Shown one piece after another: positions 55,412 to 64,000 of a DNA stretch of 64,000 nt. A program made the translations under genes and the position numbers. The stretch spans positions 1 to 64,000 of the forward strand of contig JADJUW010000003.1 in the NCBI GenBank assembly GCA_016716835.1. The letters run 5' to 3'. The stretch's first letter is position 1. Each line of letters opens with the position of its first letter. This stretch comes from Myxococcales bacterium. Its GTDB lineage: Bacteria; Myxococcota_A; Polyangia; Haliangiales; Haliangiaceae. Below the pieces are notes generated by a model. That model ran no database searches. It was not told the DNA's origin and worked only from the letters and a program-made list of their open reading frames with translations.

Positions 55412-56719
55412 CTATGCGTGCTTCAATTGACGCACCAAGTCAGCATAATCCGTGGCAATAACGGTGCGGCTTGGATGCCCGCTTAGCGTCGCGAGTGCTG
55501 GGGGTAGAGCTAGGTTGGTGCCAAGGATCGCTTGGACGTCGGTTTGAAACTTTGCCGGATGCGCGGTCTCTAAAATGATTCCGTGGGCGTCGGCAAGATC
55601 GGCACAATCGCGCAGTTGCTGCCACGCGTGCAAGGCCACCGCGCCGTGGGGGTCGAGGATCATGCCGTGATCGGCGTGGGCGGCACGCATGGTTGCGCGC
55701 GTTTCGTCGTCGGTGCTGATGTGGCCGAGGATATCGGCGCGCATCGCTTCGACATCGTTTTGGTAGAGCGCAAACAAGCGCTCGCTATTGCTCGGGGCGC
55801 CGACGTCCATGGCGTTGGAGATGGTCGCGATGGTGGGATGCGGCTCATAGCCGCCAGTTTGCAGATAGCGCGGCAGCGCATCATTGGCATTGGTAGCGGC
55901 AATAAAACGATGCACCGGCAAGCCGAGGCGCTTCGCAAACACGCCGGCAGCGAGATTGCCAAGGTTGCCACTCGGCACGCAAAACACCAGCGGCTCACCG
56001 GCGGGCCGCTGCGCCGCGGCGGCGAAATAGTAAACGGCTTGCGGCAGCCAGCGCGCGACGTTGATCGAGTTGCATGACACCAACGGCACGTGAGCGCGCA
56101 GCGCGGCGTCGGCGAAGGCTTGCTTGACCAGGCGTTGGCAGTCGTCGAAGGCGCCGTCGACGGCAAATGCTGCTACGTTGTCGCCCCACGACGTGAGTTG
56201 CTTTTCCTGCAACTCGCTGACGCCGCCATTGGGGTAAAGGATCACGACGCGAAAGCCTGGCAGATTGTGAAATGCCGCGGCCACGGCGCCGCCAGTATCG
56301 CCGCTGGTGGCGACGAGGACGGTCAATGGTGGCTGGCCTGCGGTGCCACCCTGATGGAAGTAGGCGAGGAGCTGGCCCATCCACTGCGCCGCGAAATCTT
56401 TGAACGCGAGCGAGGGGCCGTGGAAGAGCTCGAGCACCGACGTGGAGGCGTCAAGCGGCACCAGTGGCGCGGCAAACGTAAACGCACGTGCGGCCATGGC
56501 GGCAATTTCGGCGCGCGGGATTTCATCGCCGATGATATGCGCCATGACGGTGGTGGCAATTTCGGGGATTGTCGCGGTGCGCAGCGAGGCGAGCGCGGCG
56601 GCGGACAACGGGGCGATGTGCGCTGGCATGTAAAGGCCGCCGTCGGGCGCGAGCGATTGCAAGACGGCGTCGCGAAAGGTTGTGGGCGGTGCCTGGTGGC
56701 GCGTGCTGATCCAGTTCAT
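55412..56719 (-). CDS. thrC: Threonine synthase
   Basis: A 435-residue PLP enzyme converting O-phosphohomoserine to threonine. Lys107 in GPSLAFKDFAAQ binds PLP; TSGDTGGAVAAAFH and FCVPSGNLGNLAAGVFAKRLG are family motifs. N-terminal FRDAVLQSLAPDGGLYMP is typical of the E. coli/yeast-type enzyme. Last gene of the thrABC set, 24 bases after thrB. Confidence 0.95.
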   Translation of the reverse strand: MNWISTRHQAPPTTFRDAVLQSLAPDGGLYMPAHIAPLSAAALASLRTATIPEIATTVMAHIIGDEIPRAEIAAMAARAFTFAAPLVPLDASTSVLELFHGPSLAFKDFAAQWMGQLLAYFHQGGTAGQPPLTVLVATSGDTGGAVAAAFHNLPGFRVVILYPNGGVSELQEKQLTSWGDNVAAFAVDGAFDDCQRLVKQAFADAALRAHVPLVSCNSINVARWLPQAVYYFAAAAQRPAGEPLVFCVPSGNLGNLAAGVFAKRLGLPVHRFIAATNANDALPRYLQTGGYEPHPTIATISNAMDVGAPSNSERLFALYQNDVEAMRADILGHISTDDETRATMRAAHADHGMILDPHGAVALHAWQQLRDCADLADAHGIILETAHPAKFQTDVQAILGTNLALPPALATLSGHPSRTVIATDYADLVRQLKHA

Positions 56720-56743
56720 GGCGTTGGTTATTGTAGGAGCGAG

Positions 56744-57709
56744 CTAAGAGGCTGACTTGACGTAGGCGCCCGTGGCGTTGATCGGCGACACCCATGCGTT
56801 GCACGGCAGCCGCGCCTTGCGAAACACGGCCTGCATCGCGGTGGCGACGCGTTTCGCGACGACGCGACTGGCGGCCAGCGCGAACATCGAAGGTCCCGAG
56901 CCGGAGATGCCCGCACCAAGCGCGCCGGCGGCAAGCGCGGCGGCCTTGACCGCGTCGTACTTTGGAATGAGATGCTTGCGCTGCGGCTCGATGATGTGAT
57001 CGTTAAGACAACGGCCAAGCAAGGCTAGATCGCCAAGGCACAGCGCGGCGATGAGGGCGGCTAGATCGCCAGACTGCGCGATCCATTGCGCCCTTGGGAC
57101 CTTTGGCGCCAGCACGCGGCGCGCATCGGCAGTAAGAATTTGCACCGCCGGATGCACCACCACCGCGTGCAACGCCTTGGGGTACGGCAGCGAAATCACA
57201 TCGAGCGCCGCATTGTCGCGAATCAAGATCATGCCTCCGAGCAGGCTGGGCGCGACATTGTCGGCGTGCCACGCGCCGTCGGCTTTTTGCTCACCGGCGA
57301 CCGCAAAGCGAAGCAGCGCTTGCTTGGGTAGCGGCATGCCGAGCAGGGTATTGACCGCGACAACGGCGGCGGCCGCGCTGGCGGCGCTGGAGCCAAGGCC
57401 CGTGCCGCGCGCCATTCCTTTTTGCAGCCGCAACGTGATCGAGGTTTTGCCCTCACCGAGATGCTGCAGTAGCGACCACGCGGCAAAGCCCGCGGTGTTC
57501 GCCTTGAGTTCGCGTGGAAAGCCGTCGTTGGGCTCATCGTCGGCAAAGCGCAGGCCTGGCCGGCTACCGCGCTCGGCGATCACGATGTCGCCTGGCGCAT
57601 CAATGGCAAATCCCAAGATATCAAAGCCGCAGGCAACGTTAGCGACGGTCGCCGGCGAAAACGCCTCCACGCGCTGCAGCCGCGCGCTACGCCCGCTTGC
57701 GCGGCTCAC
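56744..57709 (-). CDS. thrB: Homoserine kinase (GHMP family)
   Basis: A 321-residue kinase that phosphorylates homoserine. GHMP ATP motif GTGLGSSAASAAAAV, N-terminal FSPATVANVACGFDILGFA and C-terminal GAGISGSGPSMFAL are diagnostic. The ATG overlaps the thrA stop (ATGA), so translation is coupled to the enzyme that makes its substrate. Confidence 0.95.
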   Translation of the reverse strand: MSRASGRSARLQRVEAFSPATVANVACGFDILGFAIDAPGDIVIAERGSRPGLRFADDEPNDGFPRELKANTAGFAAWSLLQHLGEGKTSITLRLQKGMARGTGLGSSAASAAAAVVAVNTLLGMPLPKQALLRFAVAGEQKADGAWHADNVAPSLLGGMILIRDNAALDVISLPYPKALHAVVVHPAVQILTADARRVLAPKVPRAQWIAQSGDLAALIAALCLGDLALLGRCLNDHIIEPQRKHLIPKYDAVKAAALAAGALGAGISGSGPSMFALAASRVVAKRVATAMQAVFRKARLPCNAWVSPINATGAYVKSAS

Positions 57710-60198
57710 CAGGAATTGCTCCGCCCAGAAAACAACGTGGCGCCAATGCGCAACACCTCGGCGAAGACGCCGGCCGCCGTGACGTCGGCGCCGGCGCCGG
57801 GGCCGCGGATGACGAGCGGGCGATCTTTGTAGCGCTCGGTGGTGAAGACCAGCATGTTTTCGCTACCGCCGAGCGAGGCAAAGGGATGTTCGCGCTCGAA
57901 GGCCTGCACGCCGATGCGGGCGCGGCCGTGGTCTAAGCTCGCGGCAAAGCGAAGCACGCGGTCACTAGCCGTTGCCTCCGCTAATTTTTCGCCAAGCGCG
58001 TCATCGCATGCGGCGAGTTCGTTCATAAACGTCGCGGCATCGGGGGCGGCAAACGCGGCGGCGCCGTGCCCCGCACCATTGACGATGAAATTATCGATGG
58101 TGACGTTGTCTTGCAGCAGCGGCAGGCCGCACTCGCGCCCCAAGATGAGCAGCTTGCGCCGTACATCGTGGCCGCTTAGGTCTTGCCGCGGATCGGGCTC
58201 GGTATAGCCCAGCGATTTGGCCTGCGCGACCAGCGCGCTAAAAGGCGTGCCCGGTTTCCAGTGATTAAACACGTACGAAAGCGAACCCGAAAGCACGCCC
58301 TCAAGCTTGATGATGCGATCGCCGCTTTGCAGCAAGTCATTGAGCGTCGTAATCACCGGCAGCCCTGCGCCGACATTGGTTTCATAACCCAAGATCACGC
58401 CACGGCGCTCGGCGAGGGCCTTGAGCTCGCGACTACGCGCCAAGTCGGACGACATGGCGATCTTGTTCGGGGTCGAGATCGAAATGCTCGCCTGTAAGAT
58501 GTCGCTGTATAAGGCCGGCACGGCCTCGCTTGCCGTGCAATCAATGAAGATGCTGCTCGGAAGGCGGCAAGCGATCATCTCGTCGACAAAGGCAGGCAGC
58601 GAGGTGGGGCGGCCGTCGGCAGCTAACCGCTGCGTCCAGTTCGCAAGTGGCAGACCCTGCCGGTCAAACACCATGCGCTTGCTATCGGCAATCGCGATAA
58701 CATTGACCTGCACGCCGCGGTGCTGACGCAAAAAGTCGGCGTGCATGTCGATCTGCGCCAATAGGGTTTTTCCGACCACGCCGGTGCCGATGAGAAAAAG
58801 ATTGAGCTCCTTGGTCTTGGAAAGAAAGAACGCCTCGTGCAGCGCCGCGAGCGCCTTGCCCTCGTCAAGTCGCGGAATCACCACCGAAATGTTGAGTTCG
58901 GAGCTGCCCTGCGTGATGGCGACGGTGTTGATGCCGTTGGCGCCAAGCGCCGAGAATAAGCGTCCCGCGACCCCGGGCCGCGTTCGCATGCCCTCGCCGA
59001 TGACGGCGACAACCGCCATGTCGGTTTCGACGCGCACCGGCTCGACGAGCTTGCTCGCCAATTCGAGCGCAAAGGCAGCTTGAACCGCATGCTTGGCAAT
59101 TGCCGCCGCCTCGGGGGTAACGGCGAACGTGATGCTGTGCTCGCTCGAGCCCTGGGTAATCAAGATCACGTTGACGTCGTGCTGCGCGAGCCCTGCGAAC
59201 AGGCGCGCGGCGGTGCCTGGCACGCCGACCATGCCGCTGCCTTGCAGCGTGAGTAGCGCGACGTGTGACACCGATGAGATGCCGCGCACCGCGGTGCCGG
59301 CCTCGGGGCTCTCGTGCGACACCAGCGTGCCGGGATGCGCGGGGTTGAAGGTGTTCTTGATCAGCAGCGGGATGTTGTTTTTGAGTGCGGGCAGGATGGT
59401 TGGCGGGTAGATCACCTTGGCGCCAAAGTGCGACATCTCGAGCGCCTCGGCATAGGTCATCTTGGGAATCGAGAAGGCGCGCGCAACCTTGCGCGGATCT
59501 GCGGTCATCACGCCGTCGACGTCGGTCCAGATCTCGACGACTGAGGCGCGCAGCGAAGCCGCCAAGATCGCCGCGGTGTAGTCGCTGCCGCCGCGGCCAA
59601 GCGTGGTGGTCTGGTTATCCTTGGTGCTGCCGATAAAACCAGTCACCACCTGCAAGATTGCATGCGACGCGTAATGCGCGGCGACGGCGGCATCGGTAGC
59701 CGCGACGTCGACGTGCGCGGCGCCAAAGTGCGCGTCGGTGCGGATCACGCGGCGGGCGTCGAGAAACTGCGCAGGCAGCCCCTTAGCGCACATCGCGTGC
59801 GCAATGATAAACGCCGAGTTGCGCTCGCCAAAGCCAGCGACCTGATCGAGCGTTTGCGCCGAGGCTTCGCGCAGCAGCGCGGCGCCTTGCAGCAGCTTGA
59901 CCAGATCGGCATGCATCGCCTCCAGGCCCGCGGCGAACTCGCCGCCGAGCGTGCCGCACAACTCGCCCGCCGCCGCGCGATGCTGCTCGCGTAACGCGTC
60001 GGCGCGCGCGAGATAGGCCTCGTCGCCCACGGCGGCCTGCCGAACCATGCCCAGCAAGGCATCGGTGACGCCCGAGAACGCCGAGACGACGACGGTGAGT
60101 GGCGCCTCCGCGTGGTTGGCGCGCTTGACGATTTCGATGACGCTCGCGATGCGTCCGGCATTCGCGACCGAGGACCCACCAAATTTGAGTACGCGCAT
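57706..60198 (-). CDS. thrA: Bifunctional aspartate kinase / homoserine dehydrogenase
   Basis: An 830-residue fusion for the first and third steps from aspartate to threonine. Residues 1 to about 460: aspartokinase (MRVLKFGGSSVANAG, TTLGRGGSDYTAA) with two ACT-type regulatory segments (VGVPGTAARLFAGLAQHDVNV, PGVAGRLFSALGANGINTV). From about 470: homoserine dehydrogenase with NAD(P) loop FLIGTGVVGKTL and LEGVLSGSLSYVFNHW. Feedback by threonine and/or lysine is expected through the ACT region. Upstream hairpins lie at 60206-60251. Confidence 0.96.
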   Translation of the reverse strand: MRVLKFGGSSVANAGRIASVIEIVKRANHAEAPLTVVVSAFSGVTDALLGMVRQAAVGDEAYLARADALREQHRAAAGELCGTLGGEFAAGLEAMHADLVKLLQGAALLREASAQTLDQVAGFGERNSAFIIAHAMCAKGLPAQFLDARRVIRTDAHFGAAHVDVAATDAAVAAHYASHAILQVVTGFIGSTKDNQTTTLGRGGSDYTAAILAASLRASVVEIWTDVDGVMTADPRKVARAFSIPKMTYAEALEMSHFGAKVIYPPTILPALKNNIPLLIKNTFNPAHPGTLVSHESPEAGTAVRGISSVSHVALLTLQGSGMVGVPGTAARLFAGLAQHDVNVILITQGSSEHSITFAVTPEAAAIAKHAVQAAFALELASKLVEPVRVETDMAVVAVIGEGMRTRPGVAGRLFSALGANGINTVAITQGSSELNISVVIPRLDEGKALAALHEAFFLSKTKELNLFLIGTGVVGKTLLAQIDMHADFLRQHRGVQVNVIAIADSKRMVFDRQGLPLANWTQRLAADGRPTSLPAFVDEMIACRLPSSIFIDCTASEAVPALYSDILQASISISTPNKIAMSSDLARSRELKALAERRGVILGYETNVGAGLPVITTLNDLLQSGDRIIKLEGVLSGSLSYVFNHWKPGTPFSALVAQAKSLGYTEPDPRQDLSGHDVRRKLLILGRECGLPLLQDNVTIDNFIVNGAGHGAAAFAAPDAATFMNELAACDDALGEKLAEATASDRVLRFAASLDHGRARIGVQAFEREHPFASLGGSENMLVFTTERYKDRPLVIRGPGAGADVTAAGVFAEVLRIGATLFSGRSNSW

Positions 60199-60205
60199 TC
60201 GGTGC

Positions 60206-60251
60206 CTGATCGTATCAGCCTGCGCGCGCTAGTGCCACGTCTGCGGCACTA
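60206..60251 (-). promoter_or_regulatory. Two hairpins between tesB stop and thrA start
   Basis: One perfect 7-bp stem, tagtgcc/ggcacta (60230-60236 with 60245-60251), includes the tesB stop. A shorter CTGAT/ATCAG stem (60206-60218) lies directly over the weak AGG ribosome binding site, 6 bases before the thrA ATG. No leader peptide rich in Thr or Ile codons and no T-run, so a classical attenuator is not supported. Translational control is possible. Confidence 0.35.
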
Positions 60252-61115
60252 TCGCATGCGAATGAGGCCCTCTTGGGCGGTGGTGGTAACCAGGCGACCA
60301 TCGCGCGAGAAAATGCGACCTCGTGCGAGACCGCGAGCACCCTGCGCGGTCGGGCTTTCTACGGTGTGCAGCAGCCACTCGTCGATCGCAAATGGGCGGT
60401 GAAACCACATGGCGTGATCGATCGAGGCGGCTTGCAGGCCCGGCGATAGCACCGCCTTGCCGTGTGGCATGAGCGACGTGGTCATAAATGTAAAATCTGA
60501 GACATACGCCAGCAAACACCGTTGCAGCGCCGGATTGGCCGAAACGACGCCATTGGCCTTCATCCAGATCTGCCGCCGGGGGAGACGTGGCGTGGGCGCG
60601 ATGGGCGACTCTTCGGGGTCATCGGTACGCAAGTCGAACGCGCCAAGCGCGCTTAAGCGTTCGACCAAGGGGCGTGGCAGGACATGGCCGAATTTGGCGA
60701 GCCGTGCGGCCTCCGTCGGCAGCGACTCGGGCGCTGGCACCGGCCCGTCGGGAAACGGATCTTGGTGCTCGAACCCGGCTTCGTGCTCCTGAAATGACGC
60801 GGTCATATGTAGGATATGCTCGCCGTGTTGGATCGCCGCGACGCGGCGGGCGCTAAACGAGCCGCCATCGCGCAGGCGCTCGACCTGATAAAGGATAGGC
60901 TGCGTGACGTCGCCGCGGCGCAAGAAATACGCGTGCAACGAGTGGGCGAGCCGCCCCGGCGCCACGGTCTGTCCCGCCGCCGAGAGGGCCTGGCCCAGCA
61001 CCTGGCCGCCAAACACCGCGCCCCAGCCCAAGTCTTGGCTTTCGCCGCGAAAGACGTTGTCTTCGATGCGTTCGAGCGACAGCAACTCGATTAGCGCCCC
61101 CAGCTTGTCTGCCAT
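60249..61115 (-). CDS. tesB: Acyl-CoA thioesterase II (TesB family)
   Basis: A 288-residue double hot-dog thioesterase hydrolysing acyl-CoA. GQVLGQALSAAGQTV, HSLHAYFLRRGD, SFSARRVAAIQHG, MTASFQ and the C-terminal SIDHAMWFHRPF are typical. It is 50 bases upstream of thrA on the same strand, and may share a transcript although the functions differ. Confidence 0.93.
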   Translation of the reverse strand: MADKLGALIELLSLERIEDNVFRGESQDLGWGAVFGGQVLGQALSAAGQTVAPGRLAHSLHAYFLRRGDVTQPILYQVERLRDGGSFSARRVAAIQHGEHILHMTASFQEHEAGFEHQDPFPDGPVPAPESLPTEAARLAKFGHVLPRPLVERLSALGAFDLRTDDPEESPIAPTPRLPRRQIWMKANGVVSANPALQRCLLAYVSDFTFMTTSLMPHGKAVLSPGLQAASIDHAMWFHRPFAIDEWLLHTVESPTAQGARGLARGRIFSRDGRLVTTTAQEGLIRMR

Positions 61116-61205
61116 GAAATGACTGTAGCGGCTAATTCACGCCATGTTAGGCCGGCGCGAAGAAATTGTGGTCGACTTGCCCGGGACCTGTGATACGCAT
61201 CGATC

Positions 61206-62471
61206 ATGAAATATGCCGCGTCGTTGGCTGGGGCACTCGCGAGCGCCGTGGCATGTGGTAATGGTGGGCCCTCCCTCGCGCCGCGGACAGATCCCATCAT
61301 CGGTGGCAGCGTTGCGACGGCCGGTCAATTTCCGACGGTGGTGGCGCTGGCCATCGAAAGCGGTCCCGAGGTCTTTCAGACCTTCTGCACCGGCACCCTG
61401 GTGGCGCCCGACATCGTCTTGACCGCGGCACATTGCCAAGAGCTCGACGACCAGTACGAAACGATCTGGGTGATCGTGGATGGCCTAACGCCGCAGGCCA
61501 GCCAAGGCCGCGCGATCGCCGTCGCCCACTCGGTCCGCGATGCGAGCTACGACGTGGAGTATACCCTGGGGGTCGACGTGGCCTTGCTCTTTTTGCAAGA
61601 GGAGGTCGATGACCGCGCGCCCTCGCCAATATGGTTGCCGCCGTTACCGGTACAATCGCCGCTGCAGGCGGTGGGGTTTGGCACCTCCGATCCCTCCGAT
61701 AGCGGCACCGCAGGTACGTTGCGCTACCTATCCACCGAACCCACCATTTCGTGTGAGGTGCTGTGGGACGCCTTTCGCGACCAGGGCGCCACGGATGAAG
61801 ATATTGAGGCCATCTTAGCTGGTCGCACGTTCGACGAGATGTTTGTCTGCACGAACATGATTGACGAGACCGGCGTTTGCTTTGGCGATAGCGGCGGGCC
61901 GGCCTTCGTCAACCTGAATGGTACCGCGACCGTAACGGGCATCGCCTCCTTTGTCGGTGACGAGTTTTGTTCGACCTATGGCATGTATGCAGTCCCTCAT
62001 CGCGCGCTTGCTTTTTTTGCCGACGAGGCGCCTCAGCTGTTATGCCAAGTCGACGGGGTCTGCAACGAGGACTGCACAGGCGGCGTAGACATTGACTGCG
62101 GCTGCGACGTAGATGAAGACTGCGCGCCTCTCTTCGGGCGTTTTGAGTGCAGCCCCGCCGGCATGTGCGAAGAATTGGCCCCGGGGGAATTTGGTGACGC
62201 ATGCGTCGGCGACGACGATTGCGCCTCGGCTTATTGCGGCGCCGCGGGGCTTTGCACGTTGCCGTGCGAAAATGACGAGGTGTGTCCTGGCGATGCATCG
62301 TGCGATCTGGCCGCGGCGGCGACGGGCGGCGAGTGCGTTGCCGCCGTGGGTGGTGACGGCGGCTGTGCTGGCTGCAGCGGCGGCGAGCCGGCGGGGCTGA
62401 TTGTAGCGCTGGCGGCGCTCTTCTTTGGCATGTTCAGGCGGCGCGTCGCAAGGTCGTCGAGCGGCGCTTAG
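61206..62471 (+). CDS. Trypsin-like serine protease with Cys-rich region and MYXO-CTERM-like tail
   Basis: A 421-residue secreted S1 protease. A short signal with a lipobox-like ASAVAC (Cys17) is followed by the activation-type IIGG at 31-34, then catalytic His76 (TAAHC), Asp124 (DVALL) and Ser229 (GDSGGP). A Cys-rich Asp-loaded region follows (about 280-380: CGCDVDEDC, ACVGDDDCASAYCG). The tail CAGC, hydrophobic helix and FRRRVAR match MYXO-CTERM. It therefore has both a lipobox and a C-terminal sorting-type tail, which would be redundant; one of the two is probably not used. Divergent from tesB. Confidence 0.88.
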   Translation: MKYAASLAGALASAVACGNGGPSLAPRTDPIIGGSVATAGQFPTVVALAIESGPEVFQTFCTGTLVAPDIVLTAAHCQELDDQYETIWVIVDGLTPQASQGRAIAVAHSVRDASYDVEYTLGVDVALLFLQEEVDDRAPSPIWLPPLPVQSPLQAVGFGTSDPSDSGTAGTLRYLSTEPTISCEVLWDAFRDQGATDEDIEAILAGRTFDEMFVCTNMIDETGVCFGDSGGPAFVNLNGTATVTGIASFVGDEFCSTYGMYAVPHRALAFFADEAPQLLCQVDGVCNEDCTGGVDIDCGCDVDEDCAPLFGRFECSPAGMCEELAPGEFGDACVGDDDCASAYCGAAGLCTLPCENDEVCPGDASCDLAAAATGGECVAAVGGDGGCAGCSGGEPAGLIVALAALFFGMFRRRVARSSSGA

Positions 62472-62504
62472 CCCCGCCTAGGCTCGGGGCCTTCGCGCGC
62501 GACG

Positions 62505-63164
62505 CTACGGCGTGGTCAGTTGATAGCGAACGCGCACGGCCTTGCTACCTGCCTCGATCAGCGTCGTAAAGATTCGAATGTTGTCGTTGCGCAGCAAGGG
62601 CGCGACCTGATCTTCAATATAAGTCATCGTGTCCATGCCGAGCTCGGCGTCATTGCCAACGTGATAGAAAAGCTCGCCACTTGCTTGGCCTTGTTCCGCG
62701 ATAAAGGTCTTAATTTCGGCATAGGTGGCGGCCGCCTTGGGCCGGCCGATCCGGCGCAGCGTCTTGCCACTCGGCTTGACGGCGCCAGGTTTGGCGCGTT
62801 GGTTTAACGCGCGAAAATACCAGGTCGCCTGTGTCGGCCCGGAACCGTCGACGTGAACCACGGTGGTGCGATTGGAGAGTTTGATTCCCGCGCGCGCAAA
62901 CTCGGGCTCGGCAGCGGCAAGCTCGGCGTCCGAGATTCCGGCGATCTCGGACTGGTTTAGCTTAAGGCGACCGCTTTGGTGACCCGTGGCTTTGACGCGT
63001 TGTTTTAGCTTGGCGCCAATGAGGGTCGTTGCGCGCGTGGAGATCGGCGCGCGCGCAGGCTTGCTGGCGATCTGTTTTCGCGAGCCGGCTTCGGCGGAGT
63101 CGCCTGGTGCGCCGAGGGCAAGCAGAATTGCGGTGGCGGTGATGATTTGTCGGATTGATTTCAT
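62505..63164 (-). CDS. Exported protein of unknown function
   Basis: A 219-residue protein with a signal peptide (IRQIITATAILLALGAPGDSAEA), a basic Lys/Arg/Ser-rich section, then a mixed domain (EIAGISDAELAAAEPEFARAGI, STTRVVHVDG-like strands). No family recognised. ATG 63164 starts the signal; the frame upstream to 63242 has no such signal. Convergent with the trypsin-like gene, 34 bases apart. Confidence 0.65.
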   Translation of the reverse strand: MKSIRQIITATAILLALGAPGDSAEAGSRKQIASKPARAPISTRATTLIGAKLKQRVKATGHQSGRLKLNQSEIAGISDAELAAAEPEFARAGIKLSNRTTVVHVDGSGPTQATWYFRALNQRAKPGAVKPSGKTLRRIGRPKAAATYAEIKTFIAEQGQASGELFYHVGNDAELGMDTMTYIEDQVAPLLRNDNIRIFTTLIEAGSKAVRVRYQLTTP

Positions 63165-63284
63165 ATTGTCCGACTTACTAAGCAAATAACAGACCAATGT
63201 CGAGCGGACGCAAGTATACGAATTTGCGAGCGATGGCCGCACCGTGGTGGCCAGTTGACCCGCCGATAGTGGGGAGGCGTGGCC

Positions 63285-64000
63285 CTAGCGCTTCGCGGCG
63301 CCGCGCGCGATCACGCCGCTGGGACGCTTGGGTAGCTGCACTTTGTCCGGACGACCGGCGTTGGCACCGCCTCGATGCCCCATCAGCGCGAGCACCAGAA
63401 AAGGCAGACCAATCATGGCCATTGGCGCCCACAGGCTGCCGCAGCACGCCGACCACGGCCAGCCATGCGACCGCCGCCAATACGCCAACCTTGATGCGCG
63501 CGTAGAGTTGCTTGCGCGGCCACGCGAGGAAAAGGATAGCGACATCAATGGGCCAATACATCAAGGCCACCTCATTGATGCGCAGGCTGGGAATCGCGCT
63601 GATCGCGACGAGCGTCCAGATCACAAGCCCCATGAAAAGCGTTGGCACCATCGCGATGGCGAGCGCCGTGCGCGTAAGGCGTCGCCGCCACAGCGCGAGC
63701 GCGATCAGCGCGGCGGCGCCGAGGCCAATCAACGCCACGACCTCGCGACCCTTGCTCCCCTCAGAGGGAAACGGGGGCCCGCGACGCTGATAGATTAGTT
63801 CGGGCACGACGCCGAGCCGAGTCGCGACGTTGATGCGCACTTCGTCAGGGAGAAACATTTTTTCGTAGAGCGTCGGCGGCACATCGATGTCGCGCCCGAC
63901 GGCGAAATCGGAAATCGCGAGCAGCGGAGGAAACTCGGCCAGCCCGCTGTAGCCGAGCTCGCGAAAGGTGCGGAGGTCGGCAGGATCGGGCTTAGCTGCG
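63285..64000 (-). CDS. Polytopic membrane protein, 5' end outside window; possible DUF4105-like tail; frameshift
   Basis: The frame is open to the right edge. Readable residues begin AAKPDPADLRTFRELGYSG. A periplasmic part (PTLYEKMFLPDEVRINVATRLG) is followed by four or five transmembrane helices. The first frame loses sense after GVLRQPVG. The next helix and C-terminus (LWAPMAMIGLPFLVLALMG and RPSGVIARGAAKR) lie in a shifted frame ending at 63285. Removing one C of the CC pair (+ strand) near 63439-63440 restores reading. The helix pattern SLRINEVALMYWPIDVAILFL recalls the membrane tail of some DUF4105 proteins; not certain. Confidence 0.6.

Overview
The window (about 64 kb, high G+C) looks like a chromosomal segment of a Myxococcota-type (former deltaproteobacterial) Gram-negative predator or social bacterium. 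The reasons are: secreted proteases ending in MYXO-CTERM-like tails (Cys cluster, hydrophobic stretch, Arg run), many lipoproteins of unknown function with von Willebrand A, RCC1 and FG-GAP repeats, a pilMNOPQ operon, a roadblock-type small protein and a sigma-54 activator. I cannot assign an order or genus from sequence alone.

Layout. 1-8132 (+): tail of an XdhC-family gene, then part of the division and cell-wall cluster: rsmH, ftsL, ftsI, a fused murE-murF and mraY, after which the cluster stops. 8214-14136 (-): M36-type metalloprotease and two paralogous vWA lipoproteins. 14580-25772 (+): pilMNOPQ, a fused aroK-aroB, a lipoprotein, a roadblock protein, aroQ, accB and accC. 26013-35217 (+): TPR protein, polysaccharide deacetylase, arginine N-succinyltransferase, a membrane-anchored unknown, a sigma-54 response regulator, a 72-residue membrane peptide with a GYNPNSSS motif, a radical SAM/SPASM enzyme and a PPDK/PEP-synthase regulator. 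35271-48107 (-): lipoprotein, a three-gene GldA/GldFG/DUF4340-like transporter operon, a 1645-residue PilY1-like FG-GAP protein with a clear terminator, and an Omp85 protein. 48161-55272 (mixed): YbjN-like protein, cystathionine gamma-synthase family enzyme, S51 peptidase, RCC1 lipoprotein, unknowns, a RelBE-type toxin-antitoxin pair and two tandem secreted paralogues. 55412-61115 (-): thrC, thrB, thrA and tesB. 61206-64000: trypsin-like protease, secreted unknown, and a membrane protein running off the right edge.

The genes form coherent sets: peptidoglycan precursor synthesis, type IV pilus assembly (inner-membrane PilMNO, PilP and secretin PilQ here, with a probable PilY1 tip protein about 20 kb away), shikimate steps 2, 3 and 5, the first step of fatty acid synthesis (accBC), and aspartate to threonine. 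Four genes (rsmH, ftsI, pilQ and the right-edge gene) are each interrupted by a single-base indel that is repaired by changing one homopolymer run by one base. One vWA gene carries an in-frame TGA. Because essential genes are affected, sequence or assembly error is the leading explanation.

The best candidate for an undescribed system is 31567-35217: a sigma-54 regulator, the GYNPNSSS membrane peptide, a SPASM radical SAM enzyme and a kinase-pyrophosphorylase, all linked by 1-4 base overlaps.
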